NCBI GenBank assembly: GCA_035353855.1
Contig: DAOQAK010000024.1
Location: 1-54,183 of the forward strand
DNA from: Bacteroidales bacterium
Lineage (GTDB): Bacteria; Bacteroidota; Bacteroidia; Bacteroidales; CG2-30-32-10
DNA length: 54,183 nt
Direction of reading: 5' to 3'
The position numbers and the translations under genes are program-made. Positions 1-7,871 of the stretch are shown here, in pieces (the stretch's first letter is position 1; every line of letters starts with the position of its first letter). Below the pieces are notes generated by a model. That model ran no database searches. It saw only the letters and a program-made list of their open reading frames with translations, and had not been told where the DNA came from.

Positions 1-167
1 AAGTATATCAATAACTTTGGGTATGCTTGCCTATTTTTTCTCGGACATCAATGATAAATTATTATTAACTATAATAAACATCGTATAAAATAATCTAAAT
101 GAAAATACTATAATAAATAAAATTTAAAAGTAAAAAAGTTTAATTTTGTATTAAATGTAATTTTTAT
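1..167. other. Window edge and leader of the Lrp-type gene
   Basis: This is AT-rich sequence before the first complete gene. One plus-strand frame stays open from base 2 to a stop near base 88 (28 codons) and could be the tail of a gene beginning outside the window, but it is too short to assign. The rest is leader DNA for the Lrp-type gene and carries a TAATTTTG box at 141-148. Confidence 0.4.
141..148 (+). promoter_or_regulatory. Candidate -7 box TAATTTTG for the Lrp gene
   Basis: The sequence matches the Bacteroidota -7 consensus TAnnTTTG exactly and lies 20 bases before the ATG at 168. No clear -33 TTTG is seen upstream. Confidence 0.45.
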
Positions 168-647
168 ATGAAAAATTCATCAGCAAACTTTCATATTGAT
201 AGTTTAGATAAAAAAATACTATCCATATTAACAAAAGATGCACGTACTCCTTTTGTTGAAGTTGCCCGTACCTGTGGTGTTAGTGGCGCTGCCATTCATC
301 AACGTGTTCAGCAGATGATAAGTGCCGGTGTAATTAAAAGTTCCCAGTTTAATATATCTCCAAGAGCTATGGGTTATAATACCTGCGCTTTTATTGGTAT
401 TCAGCTTCACCTGATAACACGAAAATCACATATTGAAGCTTTCGATAAAATAATGAAAGTGCCGGAGATTGTGGAATGCCACCACGTTTCCGGAAAACAT
501 TCATTACTTATTAAAATTTACACAAAGAGTAATGAAGATTTAAAAGATATTATTATAGAAAAAATTCAATCCATTCCCGAAGTGATTTCTACTGAAACTT
601 TTATTTCGTTACAGGAAGGTTTTGAAAGGCAAGTAGCAACAGAATAA
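168..647 (+). CDS. Lrp/AsnC family transcriptional regulator
   Basis: This 159-residue protein has the usual length and layout of the Lrp/AsnC family. Residues about 11-60 form the winged helix-turn-helix (starting DSLDKKILSIL, with a recognition region around AAIHQRVQQM), and residues about 70-155 form the RAM/ACT-like effector and oligomerisation domain. Family members bind amino acids and control amino-acid synthesis, uptake or breakdown. The gene is convergent with a PLP-dependent sulfur amino-acid enzyme at 720-1919, which makes a role in amino-acid metabolism plausible, but the two do not share a promoter region, so regulation of that neighbour is only a guess. The family assignment is firm; ligand and regulon are unknown. 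Confidence 0.9.
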   Translation: MKNSSANFHIDSLDKKILSILTKDARTPFVEVARTCGVSGAAIHQRVQQMISAGVIKSSQFNISPRAMGYNTCAFIGIQLHLITRKSHIEAFDKIMKVPEIVECHHVSGKHSLLIKIYTKSNEDLKDIIIEKIQSIPEVISTETFISLQEGFERQVATE

Positions 648-667
648 AATAAAAATTTAAAAATTAA

Positions 668-693
668 GCCCCACTCTTGATCTTGAATGGGGC
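668..693. terminator. Bidirectional hairpin terminator between convergent genes
   Basis: GCCCCA at 668-673 pairs with TGGGGC at 688-693 in the 72-base gap between two convergent genes. AT-rich tracts flank both sides; on the minus strand the stem is followed by TTAATTTTT. It probably serves both genes. Confidence 0.6.
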
Positions 694-719
694 ATATAAA
701 TTTTGATATGATTATTAAT

Positions 720-1919
720 TTACAATGCCGAAAGGCATTCCTCTATAATTGTCCATGTTCTTTTAATATCATTGTCCAGTCCTACTGAGAAACGTACCAA
801 ACCAGATGACATTCCCATGTTTTTTTGTATATCTTCAGGAACTTCAGACGAAGTGCTTTTCCCTGAATTACTAAAAAGAGTTTTGAAATATCCAAGGCTA
901 ACAGCTAAATAACCAACACCTTTTTTTTCCATCATTTCCATGAAATCATTTGATCTTTCAGTTGTCTCCATATCAATTGCAAGTATGCCACCATATCCAT
1001 ATCCTGAGTTCAACATTTTTTTCAGAGTCTCATGTCCGCTGTGTTCAGGTAATCCGGGGTATGAAACAGAAATACCTTTTTTCTTAAATTGTTCTGCAAG
1101 ATATAATGCATTTTTACCATGCTGTACCATACGAATATGAAGGGTGTGTAAATTTTTTAAAATACTTGAAGAACGGAGAGGATCAAGTACCGGGCCCAGA
1201 AGCATTGCTGTACCATTATTCACATTACATAATGAATCAATAAATTCTTTACTTCCACAAATAGCACCGGCAACACAATCATTTTTACCATTAATGAATT
1301 TGGTCATGCTATACACAACAATATCAGCGCCCAAAATGCAAGGCGATACAAGCATAGGAGTGAAAGTATTATCAACAACTAATTTTACATTATTTTTTTG
1401 TGCAATAGCAGCAAGCCCAGGAATATCGGAAATCTGCAACATTGGGTTAGTCATTGTTTCCGTATAAATCAATTTTGTATTTGGCTTGATAGCTTTTTCT
1501 ACAGCTTTTAAATCAGTAATATCAACAAAAGTTACGCTGATATTAAATTTGGGAAGATAATTCTGCAAGAATGCAAATGTTCCTCCATAAGTTGTCTGGC
1601 TTGAAACAATATGATCGCCATAGTTGCACAATTGTAAAATAGTTCCTGTTATTGCACTCATGCCTGAACCGGTAACCCATGCTGATTCGGTGCCTTCCAT
1701 TGCAGCCATAGCATCAGCCAAATATTTATTACTTGGATTCCAATGGCGCGAATATAAAAAGCAACCTTCAAGAGTCCCGTCGAAAGTTTCTGTCATGCTT
1801 TTAGCCTGCATAAATGTGTATGTGGCTGAATCAGTAATGGAGGGGTTTACGTCTCCAAATTCCCCAAACTGTTGTAAGTCTTGAATCCTGGAAGCAGGAT
1901 CGTTTTTCATTTTAGTCAT
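720..1919 (-). CDS. PLP-dependent Cys/Met-metabolism enzyme (gamma-family, methionine gamma-lyase-like)
   Basis: This 399-residue protein belongs to the Cys/Met metabolism PLP-enzyme family (cystathionine gamma-synthase/lyase, methionine gamma-lyase). Visible landmarks are the YSRHWNPS phosphate-binding segment (Tyr57, Arg59), the GSGMSAI cofactor loop (about 84-90), Asp183 in VVDNTF and the PLP lysine Lys207 in SMTKFINGKND. The segment TYGGTFAFL (110-118) resembles methionine gamma-lyase, but that enzyme's characteristic active-site cysteine (YGCT) is glycine here. I therefore keep the substrate open: methionine gamma-lyase, cystathionine lyase or a related elimination. The enzyme would be cytosolic and tetrameric by family. 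It stands alone, convergent with the Lrp-type gene. A separate sulfhydrylase (metY) is found at 25374-26672. Confidence 0.85.
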   Translation of the reverse strand: MTKMKNDPASRIQDLQQFGEFGDVNPSITDSATYTFMQAKSMTETFDGTLEGCFLYSRHWNPSNKYLADAMAAMEGTESAWVTGSGMSAITGTILQLCNYGDHIVSSQTTYGGTFAFLQNYLPKFNISVTFVDITDLKAVEKAIKPNTKLIYTETMTNPMLQISDIPGLAAIAQKNNVKLVVDNTFTPMLVSPCILGADIVVYSMTKFINGKNDCVAGAICGSKEFIDSLCNVNNGTAMLLGPVLDPLRSSSILKNLHTLHIRMVQHGKNALYLAEQFKKKGISVSYPGLPEHSGHETLKKMLNSGYGYGGILAIDMETTERSNDFMEMMEKKGVGYLAVSLGYFKTLFSNSGKSTSSEVPEDIQKNMGMSSGLVRFSVGLDNDIKRTWTIIEECLSAL

Positions 1920-1939
1920 ATTCTTTAAGATTTTAAGTG

Positions 1940-1947
1940 CAAAATTA
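1940..1947 (-). promoter_or_regulatory. Candidate -7 box TAATTTTG for the PLP enzyme
   Basis: Read on the minus strand the box is TAATTTTG, an exact TAnnTTTG match, about 20 bases before the ATG at 1919. A TTG 18 bases upstream could be the -33 element. Confidence 0.5.
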
Positions 1948-2234
1948 CAATTATTAATATAATTACAATAATAAACTACATTATGTAATCATTATATATA
2001 TATTAATTATTTTTCATAAGCTATTTAGCAATTAAAATAATTTTATGTAATATTTTTATAAATCTTATATCAATTAACTTTCAATTTGTAAGTTTTGATA
2101 TAATACCAAATATTTTATTATACTAAACGTTCGATGTTGCCTTTTTTGCAAACTCTAATAGCTGAAGTATAATTTAAAACAGCCTAAAGGATATTTAAAT
2201 TTTACAATGATTATGCAGATTGTATTTTAAAATT

Positions 2235-2259
2235 ATAAAATCTAATTTTAAGATTTTAT
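2235..2259. repeat. Inverted repeat upstream of lpdA
   Basis: ATAAAATCT (2235-2243) and AGATTTTAT (2251-2259) form a perfect 9-bp inverted repeat with a 7-base AT loop. It sits just upstream of the presumed lpdA promoter and could be an operator, though AT-rich sequence produces such repeats by chance. Confidence 0.3.
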
Positions 2260-2301
2260 GTTTTGACATTTTCACTACATTCGCAAAAAATATTTTAATA
2301 T

Positions 2302-3693
2302 ATGAATTACGATTTAATAGTTATCGGTAGTGGTCCCGGTGGATATGTTGCTGCAATACGTGCATCGCAATTGGGATTAAAAGTTGCAGTTGTTGAAAAA
2401 GCTGAACTTGGTGGTATTTGCCTCAATTGGGGATGTATTCCAACTAAAGCATTATTAAAAAGCGCCCAGGTGTACAATTACATGAAGCATTCTGCCGATT
2501 ACGGAATTCAGGTTGAAGGCGCTGTAAAACCCGATTTTGAAGCTATTGTAAAACGCAGCCGTACTGTTGCCGAAAACATGAGTAAAGGAATTCAATTCCT
2601 TTTTAAGAAAAATAAAATTGAAGTTATTACCGGTCTTGGAAAAGTGAAACCCGGTAAAATAGTTGAAGTTACTGATGCTTCAGGAAATAAAACAGAATTT
2701 TCAGCAAACCATATTATTATTGCAACCGGTGCAAGGTCGCGCCAATTGCCTAATCTACCACAAGACGGTAAAAAAATTATCGGGTATCGTGAAGCTATGA
2801 CATTACCTAAACTTCCCGAATCGATGGTAGTTGTTGGCTCTGGAGCAATTGGTTCCGAGTTCGCACAATTTTATAATTCAATGGGAACAAAAGTTACATT
2901 GATTGAATTATTGCCTAACATCGTTCCTTTAGAAGACGAAGAAGTTTCAAAACAACTGGAACGTTCGTTCAAAAAATCAGGAATGAAAGTCATGACTGAT
3001 GCGTCTGTTGAAAGCGTTGATACAACCGGTGATGTATGCAAAGTAAAAGTGAAAACAAAAAAAGGCGAAGAAATTATAGATGCAGAAATTGTTTTCTCGG
3101 CAGTTGGAATTGCTACAAACATTGAAGGTATTGGTTTGGAAGAAACCGGAATAAAAACCGAAAGAGGAAAAGTAATTGTTGACGATTTTTATAAAACCAA
3201 TGTAGAAGGTTATTATGCAATAGGTGACATTGTTCACGGACCAGCATTGGCGCATGTTGCATCGCACGAAGGAATTGTTTGTGTTGAAAAAATTGCAGGC
3301 CACCATCCTTCTCCGGTTGATTACAATAATATTCCAGGATGTACTTACACCACTCCTGAAATTTCATCAGTTGGGATGACCGAGAAACAAGCTAAAGATG
3401 CAGGTCATGAAATAAAAGTCGGGAAGTTTCCTTTCACTGCTTCGGGCAAAGCAAGCGCAGCAGGCAATAAAGACGGTTTTATAAAAGTTATTTTCGATGC
3501 AAAAACAAATGAACTTCTCGGCACTCATATGATTGGCGATAATGTTACCGAAATGATTGCAGAAATTGTAGTAGCAAGAAAATTAAAAACGACTCATCGC
3601 GAAATTCTGGATGCAGTGCATCCCCATCCAACTATGTCGGAAGCAGTGATGGAAGCTGTTGCCGCTGCATACGGCGAGGTAATACACATTTAA
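2302..3693 (+). CDS. lpdA: Dihydrolipoyl dehydrogenase (E3)
   Basis: This flavoprotein reoxidises dihydrolipoamide with NAD+ as the E3 subunit of 2-oxoacid dehydrogenase complexes or the glycine cleavage system. The 463 residues match the family length. An N-terminal FAD-binding GSGPGG motif (9-14) is followed by the redox disulfide in GGICLNWGCIP (Cys40, Cys45), an NAD-binding fold around GSGAIGSEFA, and the C-terminal catalytic pair in HPHPTMSE (His442, Glu447). All key residues are present. No E1 or E2 gene is adjacent, so the complex it serves cannot be told from context. The gene appears to be its own transcription unit, with an ATG preceded by AT-rich DNA and a weak TACATTCG box at 2276. 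Confidence 0.95.
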   Translation: MNYDLIVIGSGPGGYVAAIRASQLGLKVAVVEKAELGGICLNWGCIPTKALLKSAQVYNYMKHSADYGIQVEGAVKPDFEAIVKRSRTVAENMSKGIQFLFKKNKIEVITGLGKVKPGKIVEVTDASGNKTEFSANHIIIATGARSRQLPNLPQDGKKIIGYREAMTLPKLPESMVVVGSGAIGSEFAQFYNSMGTKVTLIELLPNIVPLEDEEVSKQLERSFKKSGMKVMTDASVESVDTTGDVCKVKVKTKKGEEIIDAEIVFSAVGIATNIEGIGLEETGIKTERGKVIVDDFYKTNVEGYYAIGDIVHGPALAHVASHEGIVCVEKIAGHHPSPVDYNNIPGCTYTTPEISSVGMTEKQAKDAGHEIKVGKFPFTASGKASAAGNKDGFIKVIFDAKTNELLGTHMIGDNVTEMIAEIVVARKLKTTHREILDAVHPHPTMSEAVMEAVAAAYGEVIHI

Positions 3694-3803
3694 ATTTTTA
3701 ATGTTAAATTTTAAATTATTAATGATTCAATATACAGAGTGCAGAATTATGAAATCAGAATTAATAATTTCAAACTTCAAACTCTAAACTCAAAACTTCT
3801 AAA

Positions 3804-5696
3804 ATGTGCGGCATTACAGGAATTTTTTCTTTTCAAAATGAAGCTCTTTCATTTAAAACGAAAGTAGAAAATGCTGTTGCCAAACTTCATAATCGCGGAC
3901 CTGAAAATTCAGGAACATACTTCCACAATCATGTTGCTTTGGGTCATACAAGGCTTGCTATTATTGATGTTACTAATGCAGCATCACAACCTTTTAATGA
4001 TAATTCAGGAAGATATACCATAATTTTTAATGGTGAATTTTTTAATTTCAAAGAGCATCGTGAAGAATTATTAAAAAAAGGAATTCAGTTAAAATCACAA
4101 AGCGATACTGAAGTTTTACTTTACCTGTACATCACCGAAGGTGCGTCATTCCTCGAAAAGATAAATGGGTTTTTTGCATTTGCAATTTATGATAAAGAAG
4201 AAGAAACGTTATTTGTTGCCCGTGATCGTTTTGGAGTTAAACCTTTAGTTTATTATAAAGATGATGAACAATTTATTTTTGCTTCCGAGATAAAAGCCTT
4301 ACTGGAATACGGAATTAATAAGGAACTTGATGAAACATCGTTGTATCAATATTTGCAATTGAATTATATTCCTGCTCCAAATTCTATTTTTAAAAATGTT
4401 TGCAAACTTAAACCGGGAAATTTTCTTAAAATAAAAGGTGGCAACATAGAGCAAAAAGAATATTATAAAATCCCGATTCATTCTGAAACAGAAATAAAAA
4501 AATTCAACATCAATTATGATGATGCAAAAAATAAAATTCATGAATTGCTTGATAATTCAGTAAAATTAAGAATGATCTCTGATGTTCCGCTTGGTGCATT
4601 TTTAAGTGGAGGAATTGATTCATCAATTGTAACAGCCCTTGCATCAAGATACACTGATAAACTTAAAACTTTTTCAATCGGGTATAAAGATGAACCTTTA
4701 TTTGATGAAACCCGCTATGCAAGGCTTGTTGCCAATAAACTAAAAACCGAGCATACCGAATTTATTTTAACGAATGATGATTTATTTTCTGTACTATTTA
4801 ATGTACTTGATTATACCGATGAACCTTTTGCCGACTCATCAGCACTTGCCTTGAATATTTTAAGCAAACAAACACGCAAGCATGTAACTGTAGCATTGTC
4901 GGGCGATGGCGCTGATGAACTTTTTGGCGGTTACAACAAACACTGCGCTGAATATAGAATCAGAAATGCTGGAATTACAGAAAACTTCATAAAATTTTCA
5001 GAACCTTCGTACCAACTTTTTCCTCAATCAAGAAATTCGAAATTCACCAATACAATCAGGCAACTCGACCGATTTGCAAAGGGGATGAATTTAAGTGATA
5101 GTGAGCGTTACTGGAATTGGTGCGGATTTGCTTCGGAAAAGGAAATTGATAAATTATTTTTATTGAACCAAAAAGAAAATTATTCTGAAAGAAAGAAAAA
5201 CATTTTAAAATATATTTCGCAAACTAAAGGATTGAATGATGTATTGTATACCGATATGCATTTGGTTTTACAAAACGACATGCTGGTAAAAGTGGATATG
5301 ATGTCGATGGAGAATTCACTAGAAGTACGAACACCTTTCCTTGATTTCAATTTAGTGAATTATGTCTTTTCTCTTCCTTCAGAATTTAAAGTTGATAAAA
5401 GTTTTGGAAAGAAAATTTTGCAAGATACTTTCAGAAATATTTTACCAGAAGAAATTTATCACCGCAATAAACATGGCTTTGAAGTGCCTCTATTAAAGTG
5501 GTTCCGCAATGAATTGAAGTCTTTAATCTTTGATGAATTGCTTGAAGAAAAATTTATCACACAGCAAAATATTTTCAATCCAACTGAAATTTCTTTGCTG
5601 AAAAATAAATTACTTTCCAATAATCCCGGCGATGCTGCTGCAAGAATATGGGCGCTGGCCGTATTCCAGTATTGGTGGAAGAAATATTTTGTATAA
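3804..5696 (+). CDS. asnB: Asparagine synthase (glutamine-hydrolysing), AsnB type
   Basis: The 630-residue protein has the two-domain AsnB architecture. An N-terminal class II glutamine amidotransferase domain has its nucleophile Cys2 exposed after Met removal (MCGITGIF). A C-terminal synthetase domain carries the PP-loop SGGIDS at 268-273 and a second conserved segment LSGDGADELFGGY. By family it transfers glutamine nitrogen to an ATP-activated carboxylate, classically aspartate to asparagine. The gene lies directly before a polysaccharide block. In such settings AsnB-like proteins (the WbpS type) sometimes amidate sugar acids, so the substrate may not be free aspartate. The catalytic residues look intact. 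The 110-base gap upstream is AT-rich with no clear regulatory signal. Confidence 0.9.
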   Translation: MCGITGIFSFQNEALSFKTKVENAVAKLHNRGPENSGTYFHNHVALGHTRLAIIDVTNAASQPFNDNSGRYTIIFNGEFFNFKEHREELLKKGIQLKSQSDTEVLLYLYITEGASFLEKINGFFAFAIYDKEEETLFVARDRFGVKPLVYYKDDEQFIFASEIKALLEYGINKELDETSLYQYLQLNYIPAPNSIFKNVCKLKPGNFLKIKGGNIEQKEYYKIPIHSETEIKKFNINYDDAKNKIHELLDNSVKLRMISDVPLGAFLSGGIDSSIVTALASRYTDKLKTFSIGYKDEPLFDETRYARLVANKLKTEHTEFILTNDDLFSVLFNVLDYTDEPFADSSALALNILSKQTRKHVTVALSGDGADELFGGYNKHCAEYRIRNAGITENFIKFSEPSYQLFPQSRNSKFTNTIRQLDRFAKGMNLSDSERYWNWCGFASEKEIDKLFLLNQKENYSERKKNILKYISQTKGLNDVLYTDMHLVLQNDMLVKVDMMSMENSLEVRTPFLDFNLVNYVFSLPSEFKVDKSFGKKILQDTFRNILPEEIYHRNKHGFEVPLLKWFRNELKSLIFDELLEEKFITQQNIFNPTEISLLKNKLLSNNPGDAAARIWALAVFQYWWKKYFV

Positions 5697-5859
5697 AATC
5701 CTAATATAAAATATTGGTATATGATATAACAGAACATGACAAAACCTGATTTACTTAAACACTTATACCTCTCTACTTTTTCATCAATTGAATTTTATTT
5801 GAATTTTGGTCATTAAATTTGTTATTTATAAGTACCTTCGCTTTCCGATTTGAAAAGCA

Positions 5860-7047
5860 ATGCCAAAAGTTTTACGTATTATAAACCGGTTTAATCTAGG
5901 CGGGCCTACATATAATGCAGCGCTACTTTCAAAACATTTGGCGCCGGAATTTGAAACTTTGCTTTATAGCGGAGCTATTGATGAAACTGAAGGCGATGCA
6001 AAATTCATTGTTCGAAACTTAGGTATTGAACCCCTTACTATTCCTGAAATGCGTAGGTCACTTAATCCTGCTCTTGATTATCAAGCATATAAAAAAATTA
6101 AAAAAATAATTTCCGAATTTAAACCGGATATTGTTCACACACACGCCTCAAAAGCAGGCGCACTGGGGCGTTTAGCGGCATATAACTTAGGCGTTCCGGT
6201 TATTATTCATACTTTTCACGGTCATGTTTTTGATAATTATTTCAGCCGTCTCACTTCAAAATTTTATATAAATATTGAACGTTATCTTGCTAAAAAAAGC
6301 ACCAAAATTATTGCGCTGTCGGAAATTCAAAAAAATGATTTGGTAAATAAATTTAAAATTTGTCCCGCTGAAAAAATAGAAATTATATCGCTAGGATTTG
6401 ATTTGGATAAATTCCAGGAAAATATTGAATTAAAAAGAAAAAAATTCAGAAATGATTTTCAAATTGCAGATGATGAAATAGCCATTGCTATAATTGGGAG
6501 ATTAGTTCCAATAAAAAATCACGAATTGTTTCTTCAATCAATAAAAGATATTTCAGAAAAAACAAAAAAGAAAATCAGGGTATTTATTGTAGGTGATGGT
6601 GAAAGTAAAATGGATATTCTGAAAAAAACAAAGGAATTAAATCTATCGTTTACAGAAAATAAATCCGAATCAAAAAATAATCTCATCACCTTCACTTCGT
6701 GGATCAAAGAAATTGATACCGTTATTGCCGGAATTGATATCGTTGCATTAACCTCTTTGAATGAAGGTACGCCTGTAAGCCTTATTGAAGCCCAGGCAGG
6801 AAACAAGCCAATTGTAAGCACCAATGTAGGTGGAATAGAAAATGTAGTTATTCCAAATGAAACGGCTTTGCTTTCACCGAACAATAACCAAAAAGCATTT
6901 GCTGAAAATATTTTAAAGGTTATTGGATCAGACAATTTGCGTCAAAAATTATCACAAAAAGGCTGGCAGAACGTGAAAGAGAAATTTCATTTTTCCCGGT
7001 TAATTAGTGATACAAAAAAACTATATTACCAACTTCTGAAACAATAA
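5860..7047 (+). CDS. Glycosyltransferase family 4 protein
   Basis: This 395-residue GT4 (GT-B fold) glycosyltransferase has an N-terminal glycine-rich acceptor loop (NRFNLGGPT), a middle segment HTHASKAGALGR of the N-terminal Rossmann domain, and a C-terminal nucleotide-sugar domain with IIGRLVPIKNH and the E-x7-E type motif around residues 300-312 (NEGTPVSLIEA). It should transfer a sugar from a nucleotide-sugar donor at the cytoplasmic face of the inner membrane during surface-polysaccharide assembly. The Wza- and Wzc-like genes follow 54 bases downstream, behind their own TACTTTTG box. Donor and acceptor sugars cannot be read from the sequence. The ATG at 5860 gives the expected N-terminus. 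Confidence 0.88.
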   Translation: MPKVLRIINRFNLGGPTYNAALLSKHLAPEFETLLYSGAIDETEGDAKFIVRNLGIEPLTIPEMRRSLNPALDYQAYKKIKKIISEFKPDIVHTHASKAGALGRLAAYNLGVPVIIHTFHGHVFDNYFSRLTSKFYINIERYLAKKSTKIIALSEIQKNDLVNKFKICPAEKIEIISLGFDLDKFQENIELKRKKFRNDFQIADDEIAIAIIGRLVPIKNHELFLQSIKDISEKTKKKIRVFIVGDGESKMDILKKTKELNLSFTENKSESKNNLITFTSWIKEIDTVIAGIDIVALTSLNEGTPVSLIEAQAGNKPIVSTNVGGIENVVIPNETALLSPNNNQKAFAENILKVIGSDNLRQKLSQKGWQNVKEKFHFSRLISDTKKLYYQLLKQ

Positions 7048-7077
7048 TCTTTTTGTTTCGTTTAACTATAATATTTA

Positions 7078-7085
7078 TACTTTTG
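7078..7085 (+). promoter_or_regulatory. Candidate -7 box TACTTTTG for the export operon
   Basis: This exact TAnnTTTG match lies 17 bases before the ATG at 7102. A TTTG at 7052-7055 could be the -33 element with a rather long 22-base spacer. Confidence 0.5.
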
Positions 7086-7101
7086 CAGATATCTAATCTA
7101 A

Positions 7102-7866
7102 ATGATTGAAAATAAAGTGAAAAAATATTTTCTTTTTATTATTGTTTTGATGTTATTTTTGTCTTCGTGCAAAATATTTTCCCCTAGCCAAATGTTGCGC
7201 ACAGGAAAGAACTATAAATATTCCGAATTCACTGCCGCACAAGATACACAACACTATCATATTGCTCCTAATGATAAAGTTTCATTTTCTATAACTACTA
7301 ACAATGGTGAAAATATTATTAATCCTATTAGTGGAACTTCAACAGTAGCATCAGGAAATTCAAATTCTGAATATACCGTTGAATATGACGGAATGATAAA
7401 ACTTCCAATTTTAGGAAGAGTAAAAATTAGCGGAATGACTTTACGAGAAGCAGAAAAATTCCTTGAAAGTATTTACTCTAAATATTTTAATGAACCTTTT
7501 GTTCAATTGAAAGTTACAAATAACAAAGTAATAATATTCAATGGTGGCGAGGGTGGCAAATCATCAGTTATTACTCTCACCAGCACCAATACAACTTTAT
7601 TTGAAGCCATTGCGCAAACAGGAGGCATTACTGATGGAAAAGCATTTAAAATTAAACTAATCCGCGGTGATTTAAAAAGTCCACAGATTTACCTGGTTGA
7701 CCTATCTACTCTTGATGGAGTAAAAAAAGCTAATTTAATTTTGCAGGCAAACGATATAATATATATAGAACCAAGGAACAGGTATCCTGAAAAATTAATG
7801 ACGGCAATTACTCCCTATTTATCGCTTGCTTCATTTATTTTACTAATCGCAAATACTATCAAATAA
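7102..7866 (+). CDS. Wza-like polysaccharide export lipoprotein
   Basis: The 254-residue protein starts with a lipoprotein signal whose lipobox LSSC places the modified cysteine at residue 23. A polysaccharide biosynthesis/export domain follows: VEYDGMIKLPILGRVKISGMTL is typical of the Wza/GumB family, and a SLBB-like segment follows (about 150-225, ending near ANDIIYIEPR). A C-terminal hydrophobic stretch (about 236-252) could be a membrane anchor. By family it forms the outer-membrane or periplasm-spanning channel that exports capsule or exopolysaccharide, partnered by the tyrosine kinase encoded 5 bases downstream. At 254 residues it is shorter than Wza (about 380), as is common for Bacteroidota homologues. 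Export function is well supported; the polymer is unknown. Confidence 0.9.
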   Translation: MIENKVKKYFLFIIVLMLFLSSCKIFSPSQMLRTGKNYKYSEFTAAQDTQHYHIAPNDKVSFSITTNNGENIINPISGTSTVASGNSNSEYTVEYDGMIKLPILGRVKISGMTLREAEKFLESIYSKYFNEPFVQLKVTNNKVIIFNGGEGGKSSVITLTSTNTTLFEAIAQTGGITDGKAFKIKLIRGDLKSPQIYLVDLSTLDGVKKANLILQANDIIYIEPRNRYPEKLMTAITPYLSLASFILLIANTIK

Positions 7867-7871
7867 CATTA

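Larger units (their letters stand above)
1920..2301. other. Divergent intergenic region with promoter elements and an inverted repeat
   Basis: This 382-base, strongly AT-rich gap separates two divergently transcribed genes. It contains a minus-strand TAATTTTG box (1940-1947), a perfect 9-bp inverted repeat (2235-2259) and a weak plus-strand TACATTCG box (2276-2283) before lpdA. I see no coding sequence or RNA gene in it. Confidence 0.55.

Noticed and set aside
2871..3367. Overlapping minus-strand open frames inside lpdA
   Set aside because: They mirror the coding frame of a strongly conserved enzyme and have Cys/Phe/Asn-rich composition with no motif.
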